Of a stretch of 64,000 bases of DNA, positions 44,265 through 53,227 are shown in pieces; the stretch's first letter is position 1, and each line of letters opens with the position of its first letter. A program made the translations under genes and the position numbers. The notes under the pieces are model-generated. The model saw only the letters and a list, made by a program, of their open reading frames with translations. It did no database searches and was not told the origin of the DNA. The stretch comes from Halobellus limi. Lineage in GTDB: Archaea; Halobacteriota; Halobacteria; Halobacteriales; Haloferacaceae. The DNA is taken from positions 992,001 through 1,056,000 of the forward strand of contig NZ_CP031311.1 in the NCBI RefSeq assembly GCF_004799685.1. The letters run 5' to 3'.

Positions 44265-45676
44265 CCCTGGCGACGATTCCGCGGTACGACCGATCCGGGG
44301 TCGGCGTGATCGGTGACCACGCGGTGGTGGTCGGCGCGAGTATGGCCGGGCTGTTGACCGCACGCGTCCTGGCCGATGCGTTCGCCACCGTCACAGTCGT
44401 CGATCGCGACCGGCTACCCACAGAGCCCGTGGCACGCCGAGGCGTGCCGCAGTCGCTCCACCCGCACGCCCTGTTGGAGGCCGGGCGCGCGACAATCGAG
44501 GATCTCCTTCCGGGGTGTTTCGAGGACGTGATTTCGGCTGGGGGTGTGATCACCGATTTCGCGGGCGACGTTCGGTTCTACAGCGGGGGCGGCTTCCTCG
44601 CGCCGGGGCCGACCCGGCTAGAGACCGTTTCGGTCAGTCGGCCGGTCTTCGAACACGTCGTTCGACAACACGTATCCGACATCGGCACCGTCGACGTCCG
44701 GTCGAACTGCCACTGTGCCGACTATCTGCTCGACAGTTCGGGAACGGCCGTCGAAGGCGTCCGAATCCGGCAGGGCGGACGCCGTCGGGAACTCCGCGCC
44801 GACATCGTCGTTGACGCCACCGGCCGCGCGAGCCGGACTCCAGGGTGGCTCGAGAATCACGGCTATCCGTCGCCAGTCGTCGACGAGGTGAAGATCGATA
44901 TGGCCTACAGCACCACCTTCGTCCGGCGACCGCCCGGCGATCGTCGGACCTATCTCGTCCCCCCGAGTTCACCCCGGACTCGCGGTGGGATGGCCGCGCC
45001 CGTCGAAGGCGATCGCTGGATCGTGAATCTGCAGGGCGTCCACGGCGAGAGGCCCCCGACCGACCGCGAGGGGTTTGTCGAATACGCGGCGAGCCTCCCG
45101 GTACCGGAACTGAAACAGCTGCTCGAAGACCACTCGTGGGCGGACACCGAGATCGAGCACTATCCCTTCCCCTCCAACCGACGGCACCACTACGAGCGTC
45201 TCGGCCGGTTCCCCGACGGATTGCTCGTCGTCGGGGACGCGATCGCCAGTTTCAATCCGGTGTACGCACAGGGAATGTCGGTGGCGGCGCTCGAGGCGCT
45301 GATACTCCATCACAGTCTCGCAGACGGTCTCGAAGACCTCGCGTCGCGGTTCTTCGAGCGCACGGCGTCGACCGTCGACGCGGCCTGGAATTTGGCGGTC
45401 GGTGCCGATTTCGAGTTCGCCCAGACGGAGGGACCGAAACCTCGCGGAACGGCCTTCTTCAACTGGTATCTGGGTCGGTTACTCCGCGGTGCACACGCCG
45501 ACGGCGTCCTGACAGACGCCTTCGTTCGAGTACTGATGATGGAACGACCCCCCAGCACGCTGTTGCGCCCGACCATTCTCCGGCGGGTTCTCACTCCTCG
45601 GCGGCGTCTCGATCGATCGGAGTCAAGCGAGCTGAATCCCCGGCAGGATCAGCCCTCATCGGTGGGCGCACGCTGA
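44261..45676 (+). CDS. FAD-dependent oxidoreductase (monooxygenase/epoxidase-like)
   Basis: 471 aa. The FAD Rossmann fold is at the start: AVVVGASMAGLLTARVLADA (about 21-40) ending with VVDRD. A second flavin motif, GLLVVGDAIASFNPVYAQGM, lies near residue 325. This pair is typical of p-hydroxybenzoate hydroxylase-like monooxygenases, squalene-type epoxidases and geranylgeranyl reductases. The PQSLHPHALLEAGR stretch resembles actinobacterial polyether epoxidases. Substrate unknown. The gene sits in a lower-GC island with a regulator, so acquisition is likely. Confidence 0.83.
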   Translation: MTLATIPRYDRSGVGVIGDHAVVVGASMAGLLTARVLADAFATVTVVDRDRLPTEPVARRGVPQSLHPHALLEAGRATIEDLLPGCFEDVISAGGVITDFAGDVRFYSGGGFLAPGPTRLETVSVSRPVFEHVVRQHVSDIGTVDVRSNCHCADYLLDSSGTAVEGVRIRQGGRRRELRADIVVDATGRASRTPGWLENHGYPSPVVDEVKIDMAYSTTFVRRPPGDRRTYLVPPSSPRTRGGMAAPVEGDRWIVNLQGVHGERPPTDREGFVEYAASLPVPELKQLLEDHSWADTEIEHYPFPSNRRHHYERLGRFPDGLLVVGDAIASFNPVYAQGMSVAALEALILHHSLADGLEDLASRFFERTASTVDAAWNLAVGADFEFAQTEGPKPRGTAFFNWYLGRLLRGAHADGVLTDAFVRVLMMERPPSTLLRPTILRRVLTPRRRLDRSESSELNPRQDQPSSVGAR

Positions 45677-45871
45677 TTTCGGACGGAAATCGATATGTTC
45701 TGATCACCGGCGTGTTGACCTATTGCATCCGCTTCCAGCCGAGGGCTACGCGACGAACCTCCCGCAGCCGATCCCTCGGATCCCAACTGTCGTAATCGCG
45801 TTCGCGTTCGATCCCACCGTGTGGTAACCGGTGGCAAGATTTATGCTACCGGCTGGCGAAGGATCAGGTAC

Positions 45872-46213
45872 ATGCCCCCTGTCAGCATGCCTCCCTCGGA
45901 GGACGCCCGGGCGATCTTCAGTCGGCTGGGCTACAGTGTCTCGGGCGACGGACCGGACTTCGTCGCCGAGCGAAAGTGGCGCACGGTCCGCGTCACGGCG
46001 CTTTCGGACGGCGAAGACCTCAACGGACGCCGCGTTCTCGCGGACGGCGGCGAACCGTCGGACACGTATCGATTCCGATGCTTCGTCGCGCCCAAAGAGG
46101 CGACAGGGGACGTACAGAACCGCCTCGCGAGCGTCGATCCCGCCTACGAGTGGGCCGTGATCGGCGTCGACGACGACGGGGAGTACGACGTCCACCTCCC
46201 GGACGCCAGCTGA
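45872..46213 (+). CDS. Conserved haloarchaeal protein, function unknown
   Basis: 113 aa from MPPVSMPPSED; another ATG at 45887 is possible, and the longer reading from 45821 covers the promoter area (aagatttatg). Mixed alpha/beta, acidic, no cysteine triads: ARAIFSRLGYSVSGDGPDFV, RKWRTVRVTALSDGED, TYRFRCFVAPKEATGDVQNR and EWAVIGVDDDGEYDVHLP. It resembles a haloarchaeal DUF (DUF7116-like, recalled, not checked). Codon use returns here to that of the host, which marks the right end of the low-GC island. Confidence 0.65.
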   Translation: MPPVSMPPSEDARAIFSRLGYSVSGDGPDFVAERKWRTVRVTALSDGEDLNGRRVLADGGEPSDTYRFRCFVAPKEATGDVQNRLASVDPAYEWAVIGVDDDGEYDVHLPDAS

Positions 46214-46433
46214 GGCGAGCGCTCTCGTCTCGGCGCTCGTTCGCCGTCGCGCGACGTTCCGCCGACAGCGACGAGGCCGTCGCCGACGGCCCCGTCCGCG
46301 TGCGCAGTCGGACCGGACCGTGAGCGGCGTGACCCGAGTGCGAAAAACGAGATTCGACCGCGACTCGCAGTTCCCCGGCGCGGAACCGCGGTCGGACGAA
46401 CCGTTTTGTACCGGGCGCGACCTACCGACGAGT

Positions 46434-47132
46434 ATGTCGCACACCGGCCTGTCGAGCGTCGTCGAGAGCCGCCGGCTCAACGCCGCCCTGGCCGCGACGA
46501 TCCTTCTCTTCCTGACGGTCGCGGCGGTCGCGCAGGTTCTCACCGGCGACGTCCAGTGGGCGGGCTTCACGCTCGCGGTGCTGGCCGTCGCGCTCGTCCC
46601 CCCGCTCGCACGGCGCCGGGCGACCGCGATGTTGCCCTGGGAGGTGATCCTCCTCGCCGCGCTCCCGATCGTGCTGCGGGCGCTCGTGGCGGGCGAGACC
46701 GTCGCCGGAATGACCCTCTCGGGGCGCATCGTGACGTACGTCGCCGTCGCCGCCGTCGCGCTCCTGATCGCGGTCGAACTCGACGTGTTCACGTCGGTGA
46801 AGATGAGCCACCGCTTCGCGGTCGTCTTCGTCGTCGTGACGACGATGGCCGCCGCGGGCATCTGGGCGGTCGTCCGGTGGCTCTCGGACGTCCTCGTCGG
46901 CACGCGGTTCCTCTACGACGGCCGCCCCGAACACGTCATCGAGGAGGCGCTGATGTGGGACTTCGTCGCCGCGACGGTCGCCGGCGTGTTCGCCGGCGTC
47001 CTCTTCGAGTACTACTTCCGCCGCCGCGCGCGACTCGCCCGGCGGATCCCCGGCAGCGACCCGGCCGGATACCCGGACGTCGACTCGGTTTCCGAACGGT
47101 CTCCCGAGGACGCGGAGGTGAACGACCGATGA
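46434..47132 (+). CDS. Polytopic membrane protein, function unknown
   Basis: 232 aa with six or so hydrophobic segments up to residue 195 and a charged C-terminal tail (RRRARLARRIPGSDP...). The start MSHTGLSSVVESRRLN is preferred; upstream in-frame codons give a charged non-conserved segment. Its stop overlaps the ATG of the next membrane protein gene (ATGA), so the two are translated together and may form a complex. Family not recognised. Confidence 0.7.
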   Translation: MSHTGLSSVVESRRLNAALAATILLFLTVAAVAQVLTGDVQWAGFTLAVLAVALVPPLARRRATAMLPWEVILLAALPIVLRALVAGETVAGMTLSGRIVTYVAVAAVALLIAVELDVFTSVKMSHRFAVVFVVVTTMAAAGIWAVVRWLSDVLVGTRFLYDGRPEHVIEEALMWDFVAATVAGVFAGVLFEYYFRRRARLARRIPGSDPAGYPDVDSVSERSPEDAEVNDR

Positions 47133-47785
47133 GGGTCCGCGACCTCCTCCACATCTCCGAGCGTCGCCAGCGCCAGGCCGCCCGCGGGATGCAGTTGTTC
47201 CTGGCTTCGATGCTGGTTGCGGGGCTGCTCCTCCGCAACGTCGGGGTGATCGTCAACGCCTCGATCGGGCTCGTCGTGACGTTTCTCCCCGGAATCCTCG
47301 AACGCGACCTCGACATCCCGATCGACGCGGGACTGGCGCTCTGGATCTCCGCGGCAGTGTTTCTGCACGCGGTCGGAACGATCACGATCCCGGGGGTCGG
47401 CAAACCGTACGCCAACATCTGGTGGTGGGACCACCTCACCCACGCGCTCTCGGCCAGTCTCGTCGCCGGCGTGGGCTACGCGACGACCCGCGCGGTCGAC
47501 ATCCACTCCGACGCGGTGTCGTTGCCGCCGCGCTTCCAGTTCGTCTTCATCCTCCTCTTCGTCCTGGCGTTCGGCGTGCTCTGGGAGGTGATCGAGTTCA
47601 CGATCGGTCTCGCCGCCGAGCACACCGGAACGCCGGGTGTCCTCACGCAGTACGGCCTCGGTGATTCGATGCTGGATCTCGTCTTCGACACCGTCGGCGC
47701 GATCGTCGTCGCCGTCTACGGCAGCAGCCAACTCGGAGAGGTCGTCGACGCGCTCACCGACCGGCTGGCGGAGACGCGACCGTGA
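47129..47785 (+). CDS. Polytopic membrane protein, DUF2238-like
   Basis: 218 aa, five or six helices. The motif ANIWWWDHLTHALSASLVAG near residue 95 resembles the WxDxxTH signature of DUF2238/YjdF-type membrane proteins, and LAFGVLWEVIEFTIGLA near 150 contains the usual WE pair. A C-terminal DSMLDLVFDTVGAIVVAVYG completes the pattern. Function unknown. It is translationally coupled to the preceding membrane protein gene. Confidence 0.7.
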   Translation: MRVRDLLHISERRQRQAARGMQLFLASMLVAGLLLRNVGVIVNASIGLVVTFLPGILERDLDIPIDAGLALWISAAVFLHAVGTITIPGVGKPYANIWWWDHLTHALSASLVAGVGYATTRAVDIHSDAVSLPPRFQFVFILLFVLAFGVLWEVIEFTIGLAAEHTGTPGVLTQYGLGDSMLDLVFDTVGAIVVAVYGSSQLGEVVDALTDRLAETRP

Positions 47786-47876
47786 ATTCGGTGCGTGGTG
47801 AGCGACGTTCCGGTCCGGACGGTCCCCGACCCGGCCCCGAAACTTATCGTCCTCCGTGCTGTACCACCGCACGACG

Positions 47877-48083
47877 ATGGTATTCAAGAAGGTAACCCTG
47901 ATCGGCCGGAGCGGAGAGAGTTTCGACGAGGCGGTCGACGACGCGATCGACCGCGCCGAGGAGACGCTCGACAACGTCCACTGGATCGAGGTGGACGAAC
48001 TCGGCGTCGAAGTCGCGTCGGTCGAGGACCGGGAGTACCAGGCGGAAGTCACCGTCGCCTTCCAGCTCCGCGACGGCGAGTAA
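47877..48083 (+). CDS. Dodecin (flavin-storage protein)
   Basis: 68 aa. [40 protein letters not shown] and [15 protein letters not shown] match dodecin, a hollow dodecamer first studied in Halobacterium. W36 is the flavin-stacking tryptophan. Archaeal dodecin stores lumichrome or riboflavin and limits flavin photochemistry. A TATA-like acttatc sits about 30 bp before the ATG. Single gene between a membrane protein and a nucleotidase gene. Confidence 0.93.
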   Translation: MVFKKVTLIGRSGESFDEAVDDAIDRAEETLDNVHWIEVDELGVEVASVEDREYQAEVTVAFQLRDGE

Positions 48084-48139
48084 TCGGCGGCCGGCGCACA
48101 CCGACGGCTTCTTTTTTATTGCACCACCAGGGAGCCTGA

Positions 48140-49537
48140 ATGCCGCGTCTCCTCCACTACTCCGACGTCGAAAACGTCTACGACGACCCGGTCCGAGTCG
48201 GTCGCCTCGCGGGGGCGCTCCGCGCGCGAAACGGGGCGGACGCCCTCGTCTGCGGGACCGGCGACAACACCTCGCCGGGCGTCCTCGCGCTGATCGAACG
48301 CGGCCGGCAGGCGCTGGATCTCTTCTGCGCCGTCGACGCAGACGTCGAGACCTTCGGCAACCACGATTTCGATTTCGGGCCCGACGCGGCGCGGTCGATC
48401 GTCGCCGCCGCGCCCCAGACGTGGGTGTCGGCGAACGTTTACGATTCCGACGGCGGGCGATTCGCCGCCGCCGACGTCGTCCCGCACACGATCGAGACGG
48501 TCGACGGCGTCCGGATCGGCCTCTTCGGCGTCACCGACCCCGCGACGCCGTCGCTGAATCCGATGGCCGGCGAACTCCAGTTTACGGACCCCTACGACGC
48601 CGCCGAAGCGGCCGTTTCGGAACTCCGCGCGGCGGGGGTCGACCGCGTCGTCGCGCTCTCACACCTCGGGTCCGGCGACGACGAACTCGCGCGGCGGGTC
48701 GACGTCGACGCCATCCTCGGCGGCCACGTCCACGCGGAACGACGCGAGCGGGTGAACGGGACGCTCCTGCTCCGCCCCGGGGCGAACGGACGGACGATCT
48801 TCGAGGTGACCCTCGACGCGACGGACGGCCCGGTAGGCGTCGAGCGTCACGAGACGGCGGACGCGCCGGTCGCCGACGACGTCGTGACCGCGCTGCGGGG
48901 ACGCGTCGAGGCCGCGGGTCTCGACGAGGTGGTCGCACGCGTGGAGCGGCCCCTCGACCGGAGCGAGTCGACGGTGGCCGGCGGCGAGTGTCGGATCGGG
49001 AACTTCGTCGCCGACGCCTACCGGTGGTCGCTCGACGCCGACGTGGGACTCCAGAACAGCGGGGGGATCCGGGACGGACCGCCCCTGTCCGGAGCGGTGA
49101 CCGTCGCCGACCTGGTGAGCGTCATCCCCTTCGAGGAGCACGTCGTCCGGGCGGAACTCACGGGCGCGGAACTGCTCGACGTGTTCCGCGAGTCGGCGGC
49201 CGCCGTCGTCGACTTCGGCGAACCGGGCTGGTGGCACGGCCACTTCTCGGGCGCCGAGATCCGCTGGGACGACGACGCGACCGAACTCCTCGGCGCCCGG
49301 GTTGACGGCGATCCCGTCGACCCCGAGCGGCGGTACACGGTCGCGACCTCGGCGTATCTGCTCCACACCGACCACGAGTTTCCGAGCCTCGAAGAGCGAC
49401 ACCGGGTCGGCGAGGGAGAGATCCAGTTCGAGGTGCTCGCCGCCTACGCCAGGGAGTTCGGGATCGAGACGGAAGTCGAGGGACGCGTTCGCCGGGTGTC
49501 GGCGACGGAGACGGCGACTCGGCCGTCCGAGGACTGA
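48140..49537 (+). CDS. 5'-nucleotidase/cyclic phosphodiesterase family metallophosphatase
   Basis: 465 aa. The metallophosphatase domain has LLHYSDVENVYDD at the start (His/Asp ligands atypical of the usual DxH: here H6 and D9), CGTGDNTSPG, VETFGNHDFDFG, ALSHLG and GGHVHAE. The C-terminal 5'-nucleotidase domain has GNFVADAYRWS, LQNSGGIRDGPPLSG, and YTVATSAYLL. No signal peptide is visible, so an intracellular role is likelier than for bacterial UshA. Substrate open. It lies 56 bp after dodecin. Confidence 0.88.
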   Translation: MPRLLHYSDVENVYDDPVRVGRLAGALRARNGADALVCGTGDNTSPGVLALIERGRQALDLFCAVDADVETFGNHDFDFGPDAARSIVAAAPQTWVSANVYDSDGGRFAAADVVPHTIETVDGVRIGLFGVTDPATPSLNPMAGELQFTDPYDAAEAAVSELRAAGVDRVVALSHLGSGDDELARRVDVDAILGGHVHAERRERVNGTLLLRPGANGRTIFEVTLDATDGPVGVERHETADAPVADDVVTALRGRVEAAGLDEVVARVERPLDRSESTVAGGECRIGNFVADAYRWSLDADVGLQNSGGIRDGPPLSGAVTVADLVSVIPFEEHVVRAELTGAELLDVFRESAAAVVDFGEPGWWHGHFSGAEIRWDDDATELLGARVDGDPVDPERRYTVATSAYLLHTDHEFPSLEERHRVGEGEIQFEVLAAYAREFGIETEVEGRVRRVSATETATRPSED

Positions 49538-49619
49538 CCCTGTCGGAGGCACGTCGGTGAGGTACACTCGACGGACCGAGTGGAAACGTTCAGGAACCGT
49601 CGCATCCTCCGTGCCGATA

Positions 49620-50027
49620 ATGACTCGCGTCGTGGTCCCCGTCCGGTATCCGCTGTCGAAGCACTCTCGGGCGACGCTCTCGGAGGCCGTCCGGATCGCC
49701 GAGGAGCGCGAAGCCGAACTGACCGTGCTCCACGTCGACCTCTACCAGGAGAGCCACGGCGTGACTCGGGCGGAACTGAAACGGGCCGTCGAGTCCGAGT
49801 TCGGCCCGCTGGAGCGGACGCGCTACGTCGTGCGACGGGGGTTCCTCGTCGAGGAGACGATCTTAGAGGAAGTGGCCGCAGACGAGGCCGACGTCGTCGT
49901 CCTCGGATCGAAACAGGCCAGTCGGTGGCGGACGATGCTCCGTCGCTTCCTCGACGACCCCGACATCGAGACGTACCTCCGCGAGAAACTGGACTGTACG
50001 GTCGTCACCGCCCGCGTCGGCGACTGA
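49620..50027 (+). CDS. Universal stress protein-like, short form
   Basis: 135 aa. MTRVVVPVRYPLSKHSRATL resembles the Usp start, with VLHVDLYQ, ADVVVLGSKQASRWRTMLRR and CTVVTARVGD. The usual ATP loop G-2x-G-9x-G-S/T is absent, so it belongs to the non-ATP-binding type. ATG 49620 is preferred over a long upstream reading that overlaps the nucleotidase gene in another frame. Confidence 0.8.
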   Translation: MTRVVVPVRYPLSKHSRATLSEAVRIAEEREAELTVLHVDLYQESHGVTRAELKRAVESEFGPLERTRYVVRRGFLVEETILEEVAADEADVVVLGSKQASRWRTMLRRFLDDPDIETYLREKLDCTVVTARVGD

Positions 50028-50029
50028 GC

Positions 50030-51196
50030 TCACCCCTCGTCGGGACGTCGCGGTCGAGGGTCGTCGTCGCCATCGTCGGCGTCGGGGTCGGCGGTATGCC
50101 CGCCGTCGGCGCCGGGGCCGGCAGCACGTTCGGCGTCGCCACTGTCGGCGTCGAGATCGGCAGCACGTTCGACGCCGCTATCCTCGACGACATCGTCGGA
50201 CCGTCCCCCGAAGGCCGTCTGTATCGACCCGTCGTCGGATCTCGCTCTGTCTCCGTCTCGACTCCCGACCGTCGCGTCGAGCGTCCCGCTGGTGTCGTCG
50301 AAGACGAGGTGGCGATGCGGGTACGCGAACTCGATGTCGGCGTCGGTCTCGGCGAACGCGTCCCAGATCCGAGTCCGGACTCGCGACTCGACGGAGGGGA
50401 TCTTGTAGGGCGTTTTGGCCCAGTACCGGAGCGTGAGTGCGACGCCGTCGTCGCCGAAGTCGGATTTCAGCACCGTGGGCCGGGCGGGGTACCGCGCGCT
50501 GCCGATGCGGATGTCCGGCCCGCCCTCGATCACCGCCTCGTCCGCGGCGGCGGCCCGACTCAGCAGTCGCCGGGCCGCGTCGACGTCCGACTCGTAGGTG
50601 ACGACCACGTCGAGGCTGAGTCGCACGCGCTCGTCCTCCGCCGAGTAGTTCGTCACCAGGTGCTCGCGGATCTCGGAGTTCGGAATGACGAGGAACGTGT
50701 TGTTGAGGGTGAACATCTTCGTGTACCGGATCGTGATGTCGTCGACGAACCCGCGTCGCCCGTCGTCCAACTCGATCATGTCGCCGATCTCGTAGGGCTG
50801 GTCGGCGAGCAGGAACAGCCCGTTGATCGTGCTGCCGACGATCGGTGCGAGCACGATACCCAGCACGGCCGAGAAGACCGTCACCGAGAGGACGAGGTCG
50901 CCGAACTCGAGGCCGAGCACGCTGGCGGCGATGCCGAGCGTCACGAGGACGACGCCGAGTCGCACGAGGCGGAGCGCCATCTGGGCGACGCTCTGCCGCT
51001 GGAACCGCCTCGCGACCGGCCGCCCGACGAGTCGGACGACGTACCGGGAGACGAGCACGCCGACCGCGACGATCAGGGCGGCGAGGACCCACCGCCACCC
51101 CGGAAACAGGAGCCACTCGGGGAGGACGGAGGCGAGCGTCTGACCGCCGCCGGGGGCGGGAGAGGGCGTGGCCGTGGGTGTCGTCGCCGACTGCAT
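50030..51196 (-). CDS. MscS family mechanosensitive channel
   Basis: 388 aa. Three hydrophobic helices at about 33-52, 75-98 and 102-130; the third is the pore helix with FSAVLGIVLAPIVGSTINGL. Then the MscS beta domain: QPYEIGDMIELDDGRRGFVD, IRYTKMFTLNNTFLVIPNSE and REHLVTNYS. A cytoplasmic alpha/beta domain follows, and the last 70 residues are an acidic Asp/Gly-rich tail. It opens under membrane tension. MQSATTPTAT at 51196 is chosen since residues before it are non-conserved. Convergent with the short Usp gene. Confidence 0.92.
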   Translation of the reverse strand: MQSATTPTATPSPAPGGGQTLASVLPEWLLFPGWRWVLAALIVAVGVLVSRYVVRLVGRPVARRFQRQSVAQMALRLVRLGVVLVTLGIAASVLGLEFGDLVLSVTVFSAVLGIVLAPIVGSTINGLFLLADQPYEIGDMIELDDGRRGFVDDITIRYTKMFTLNNTFLVIPNSEIREHLVTNYSAEDERVRLSLDVVVTYESDVDAARRLLSRAAAADEAVIEGGPDIRIGSARYPARPTVLKSDFGDDGVALTLRYWAKTPYKIPSVESRVRTRIWDAFAETDADIEFAYPHRHLVFDDTSGTLDATVGSRDGDRARSDDGSIQTAFGGRSDDVVEDSGVERAADLDADSGDAERAAGPGADGGHTADPDADDGDDDPRPRRPDEG

Positions 51197-51316
51197 ACCT
51201 CCGTCCACGAGAGGCCCGGACAAAAAGCGTTCCTCCCCGGTGCGGTCCGGGACACCGCCATCCGACAACTGTTCAGTTAGGAAACAATAAGGTGGCAGTC
51301 GACGAACGGGGAGACG

Positions 51317-52060
51317 ATGAGCACGTCAGGCTCCCAGTCCACCCCCGACTTCACGATCACCCACGAGACCGAACCGAGCGAGACGCTTCTGGCGGGCTTT
51401 TCGTCGTTCGGACTCGCCGGGCTCACCGCGGCGGACTACATCGTCGACCACCTGGAACTCGAAAAGCGGGGCCACCTCTCCGTCGACGGGCTGCCGACCG
51501 TCACACCGTTCGAGGATGGGCGACCGAGACACCACACGCGGCTGTTCTCCCGGGACGACCTCGACGTGACGGTGCTGGTCGGCGAGCTGTTCGTCCCCGT
51601 CGGGGTCGGTCGGGCCTTCGCCGACGCCGTCCTCGACTGGACCGAGTCGAACGGGGTGCGCGAGATCGCGGTCCTCTCGGGCGTCCCGATCCCGCACGGC
51701 CCCGAGGAGCACCGGACGTTCTACATCGCCACCGACGACTACCGGGAGAGCCGACTCGCGGACGGGTCGGTGCCGGCGATGGGCCGCGGCTTCCTCGACG
51801 GCACCAACGCGGCGCTCATAGAACGCGGTCTCGACTCGCCGCTCGGGGTCTGCACGTTCGTCACGCCCGTCCACGCGCAGGTCCCCGACATCCAGGCGTC
51901 GATACGGCTGGTCGAGACCGTCGAGGATGTCTACGGGATCGGGATCGACGCCGGCCCGCTGGAGGCGTTCGCGGCCGAGGTCGAACAGTACTACGCGGAA
52001 CTCGCAGAGCGGATGCAAGAGCGAGACGACGAACTCCCCGAAGACCGGATGTATATGTAG
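51317..52060 (+). CDS. PAC2 family protein
   Basis: 247 aa. PAC2 domain marks: SETLLAGFSSFGLAGLTAAD near residue 20, GELFVPVGVGRAF, and IAVLSGVPIPHGPEEHRTFY. Archaeal members include PbaA/PbaB, which bind the proteasome; others are uncharacterised. The C-terminal helix (AEVEQYYAELAERMQERDDE) is a short coiled coil and the extreme C-terminus EDRMYM resembles the proteasome-activating tail style (hydrophobic-Tyr-X), which is a weak hint. A tttagtt box lies upstream near 51276. Confidence 0.8.
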   Translation: MSTSGSQSTPDFTITHETEPSETLLAGFSSFGLAGLTAADYIVDHLELEKRGHLSVDGLPTVTPFEDGRPRHHTRLFSRDDLDVTVLVGELFVPVGVGRAFADAVLDWTESNGVREIAVLSGVPIPHGPEEHRTFYIATDDYRESRLADGSVPAMGRGFLDGTNAALIERGLDSPLGVCTFVTPVHAQVPDIQASIRLVETVEDVYGIGIDAGPLEAFAAEVEQYYAELAERMQERDDELPEDRMYM

Positions 52061-52198
52061 CGCCGATCCGTCCCCGGACCCGCGGCGAACCGTTCGAGGT
52101 CGCGGTCGACCTCGGCGCTTTTTTTTCGGCGAGAACGGCCGGTCGAAATTGCTGCACGCCGCTGGTGTGGGATTCCTCGGCGAGTTCCGGGGACCCTA

Positions 52199-52235
52199 AG
52201 TTTAAGTCTTGGCATGATTATCATTATGTTATGCC
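52199..52235 (+). promoter_or_regulatory. Promoter and palindromes at the cytochrome b gene start
   Basis: A TATA-like agtttaagt lies about 27 bp before ATG 52231. Between box and start codon are the perfect palindrome tgattatca (52215-52223) and a wider inverted repeat ggcat-N15-atgcc (52211-52215 with 52231-52235), which spans the expected transcript start and the start codon. The stretch is very A/T-rich against its surroundings. Candidate operator. Confidence 0.5.
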
Positions 52236-53178
52236 ATTCGGGATCGAGATATTCAGATACGCTCAACGCGCCGGTCGCGAAGTCATCGTCGGGTTGAGCT
52301 GGGACATCCTGCTCGTGTTCGCGTTCCTCGGGACGCTCACGTTCCTCGTACACTACGTGCTACGGGAGCTGTGGAACCCGACAGATCACACGTCCCGACC
52401 GGACGATCCGTCGAAGTCCGAGGTCGAACGATCCCTGGAAGAGCAGGGCGTCGACGAGATCAAGCGCTTCTCGCTCGCACAGCGGGCGTCACACTGGGTG
52501 ATGGCCATCTCCATCTTCGCGCTGATGCTCTCGGGGTTCGTGATAATGAACACCGAGGTGACGCTCCGGGCGGTCCCGGGTCTGTCGTGGCTGGACGTCC
52601 ACATCGTCTCGGCGGTCGTCCTCCTCGGGTACGTGATCTTCCACCTCGCCCACGTCGCGTACAAGGGGACGTGGTCGAAGATGTGGTTCGGCGTCGCGGA
52701 CGCGAGGGACCTCTGGCGGCGCTTCACGAACCTCGTCGGGATGACCGACGAGTACCCGCGACAGTTCGAGTACCCGAGCGCACAGAAGTTGCTTCACTGG
52801 GGCGTCACCGGGGCGTCGCTGGCCGTGATCGCCACGGGGTTCGTCCTCCTGCGCCGGGTGAGTCTCGAACCGCTCTGGGACGCGACCCGGGAGTTCTCGT
52901 TTCTCGGGATCTCCTTCGGCCTCGGAACGGCCGACGCGCCGGGGCTGGTCGCCTGGAGTTTCGTCTTCCACGACTTCTTCGCCGTCGCGCTCCTCGCGCT
53001 CGTGATGGGCCACATCTACTTCGCGCTGCGACCCAACGAGTGGGCGATCACGAAGAGTATGATCACGGGACGGGTCACCGTCGAGGAGTACGCCGAGAAG
53101 TACTCGCCGACGAGCTGGCAGATCGGCGGGTCGAAGGCCACCGACGGCGGCGACCTCGAACCCGAGGATCCCGAATAG
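52231..53178 (+). CDS. Diheme-type cytochrome b subunit (formate dehydrogenase gamma-like)
   Basis: 315 aa. Five likely membrane helices (about 22-45, 92-112, 125-150, 193-215, 246-272). Histidines in QRASHWVMA, LDVHIV, IFHLAHV, KLLHWGV, FHDFF and MGHIYFA are placed as heme b ligands in FdnI/thiosulfate reductase-type cytochromes. These proteins pass electrons from an attached oxidoreductase to quinone. No catalytic or four-cluster ferredoxin subunit lies beside it. A DsbA-like gene follows after 49 bp, then the 140-aa gene and mocA. Function with the downstream molybdenum enzyme is inferred. Confidence 0.83.
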   Translation: MPFGIEIFRYAQRAGREVIVGLSWDILLVFAFLGTLTFLVHYVLRELWNPTDHTSRPDDPSKSEVERSLEEQGVDEIKRFSLAQRASHWVMAISIFALMLSGFVIMNTEVTLRAVPGLSWLDVHIVSAVVLLGYVIFHLAHVAYKGTWSKMWFGVADARDLWRRFTNLVGMTDEYPRQFEYPSAQKLLHWGVTGASLAVIATGFVLLRRVSLEPLWDATREFSFLGISFGLGTADAPGLVAWSFVFHDFFAVALLALVMGHIYFALRPNEWAITKSMITGRVTVEEYAEKYSPTSWQIGGSKATDGGDLEPEDPE

Positions 53179-53227
53179 GGCGCGAAGCGACCGCGACCGC
53201 TTTTCATCCGACGCTCGAACGAACACT

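Noticed and set aside
50845..52230. Upstream extension of the cytochrome b frame
   Set aside because: It overlaps the MscS and PAC2 genes in other frames and is arginine-rich antisense-like sequence; the TATA box places the start at 52231.
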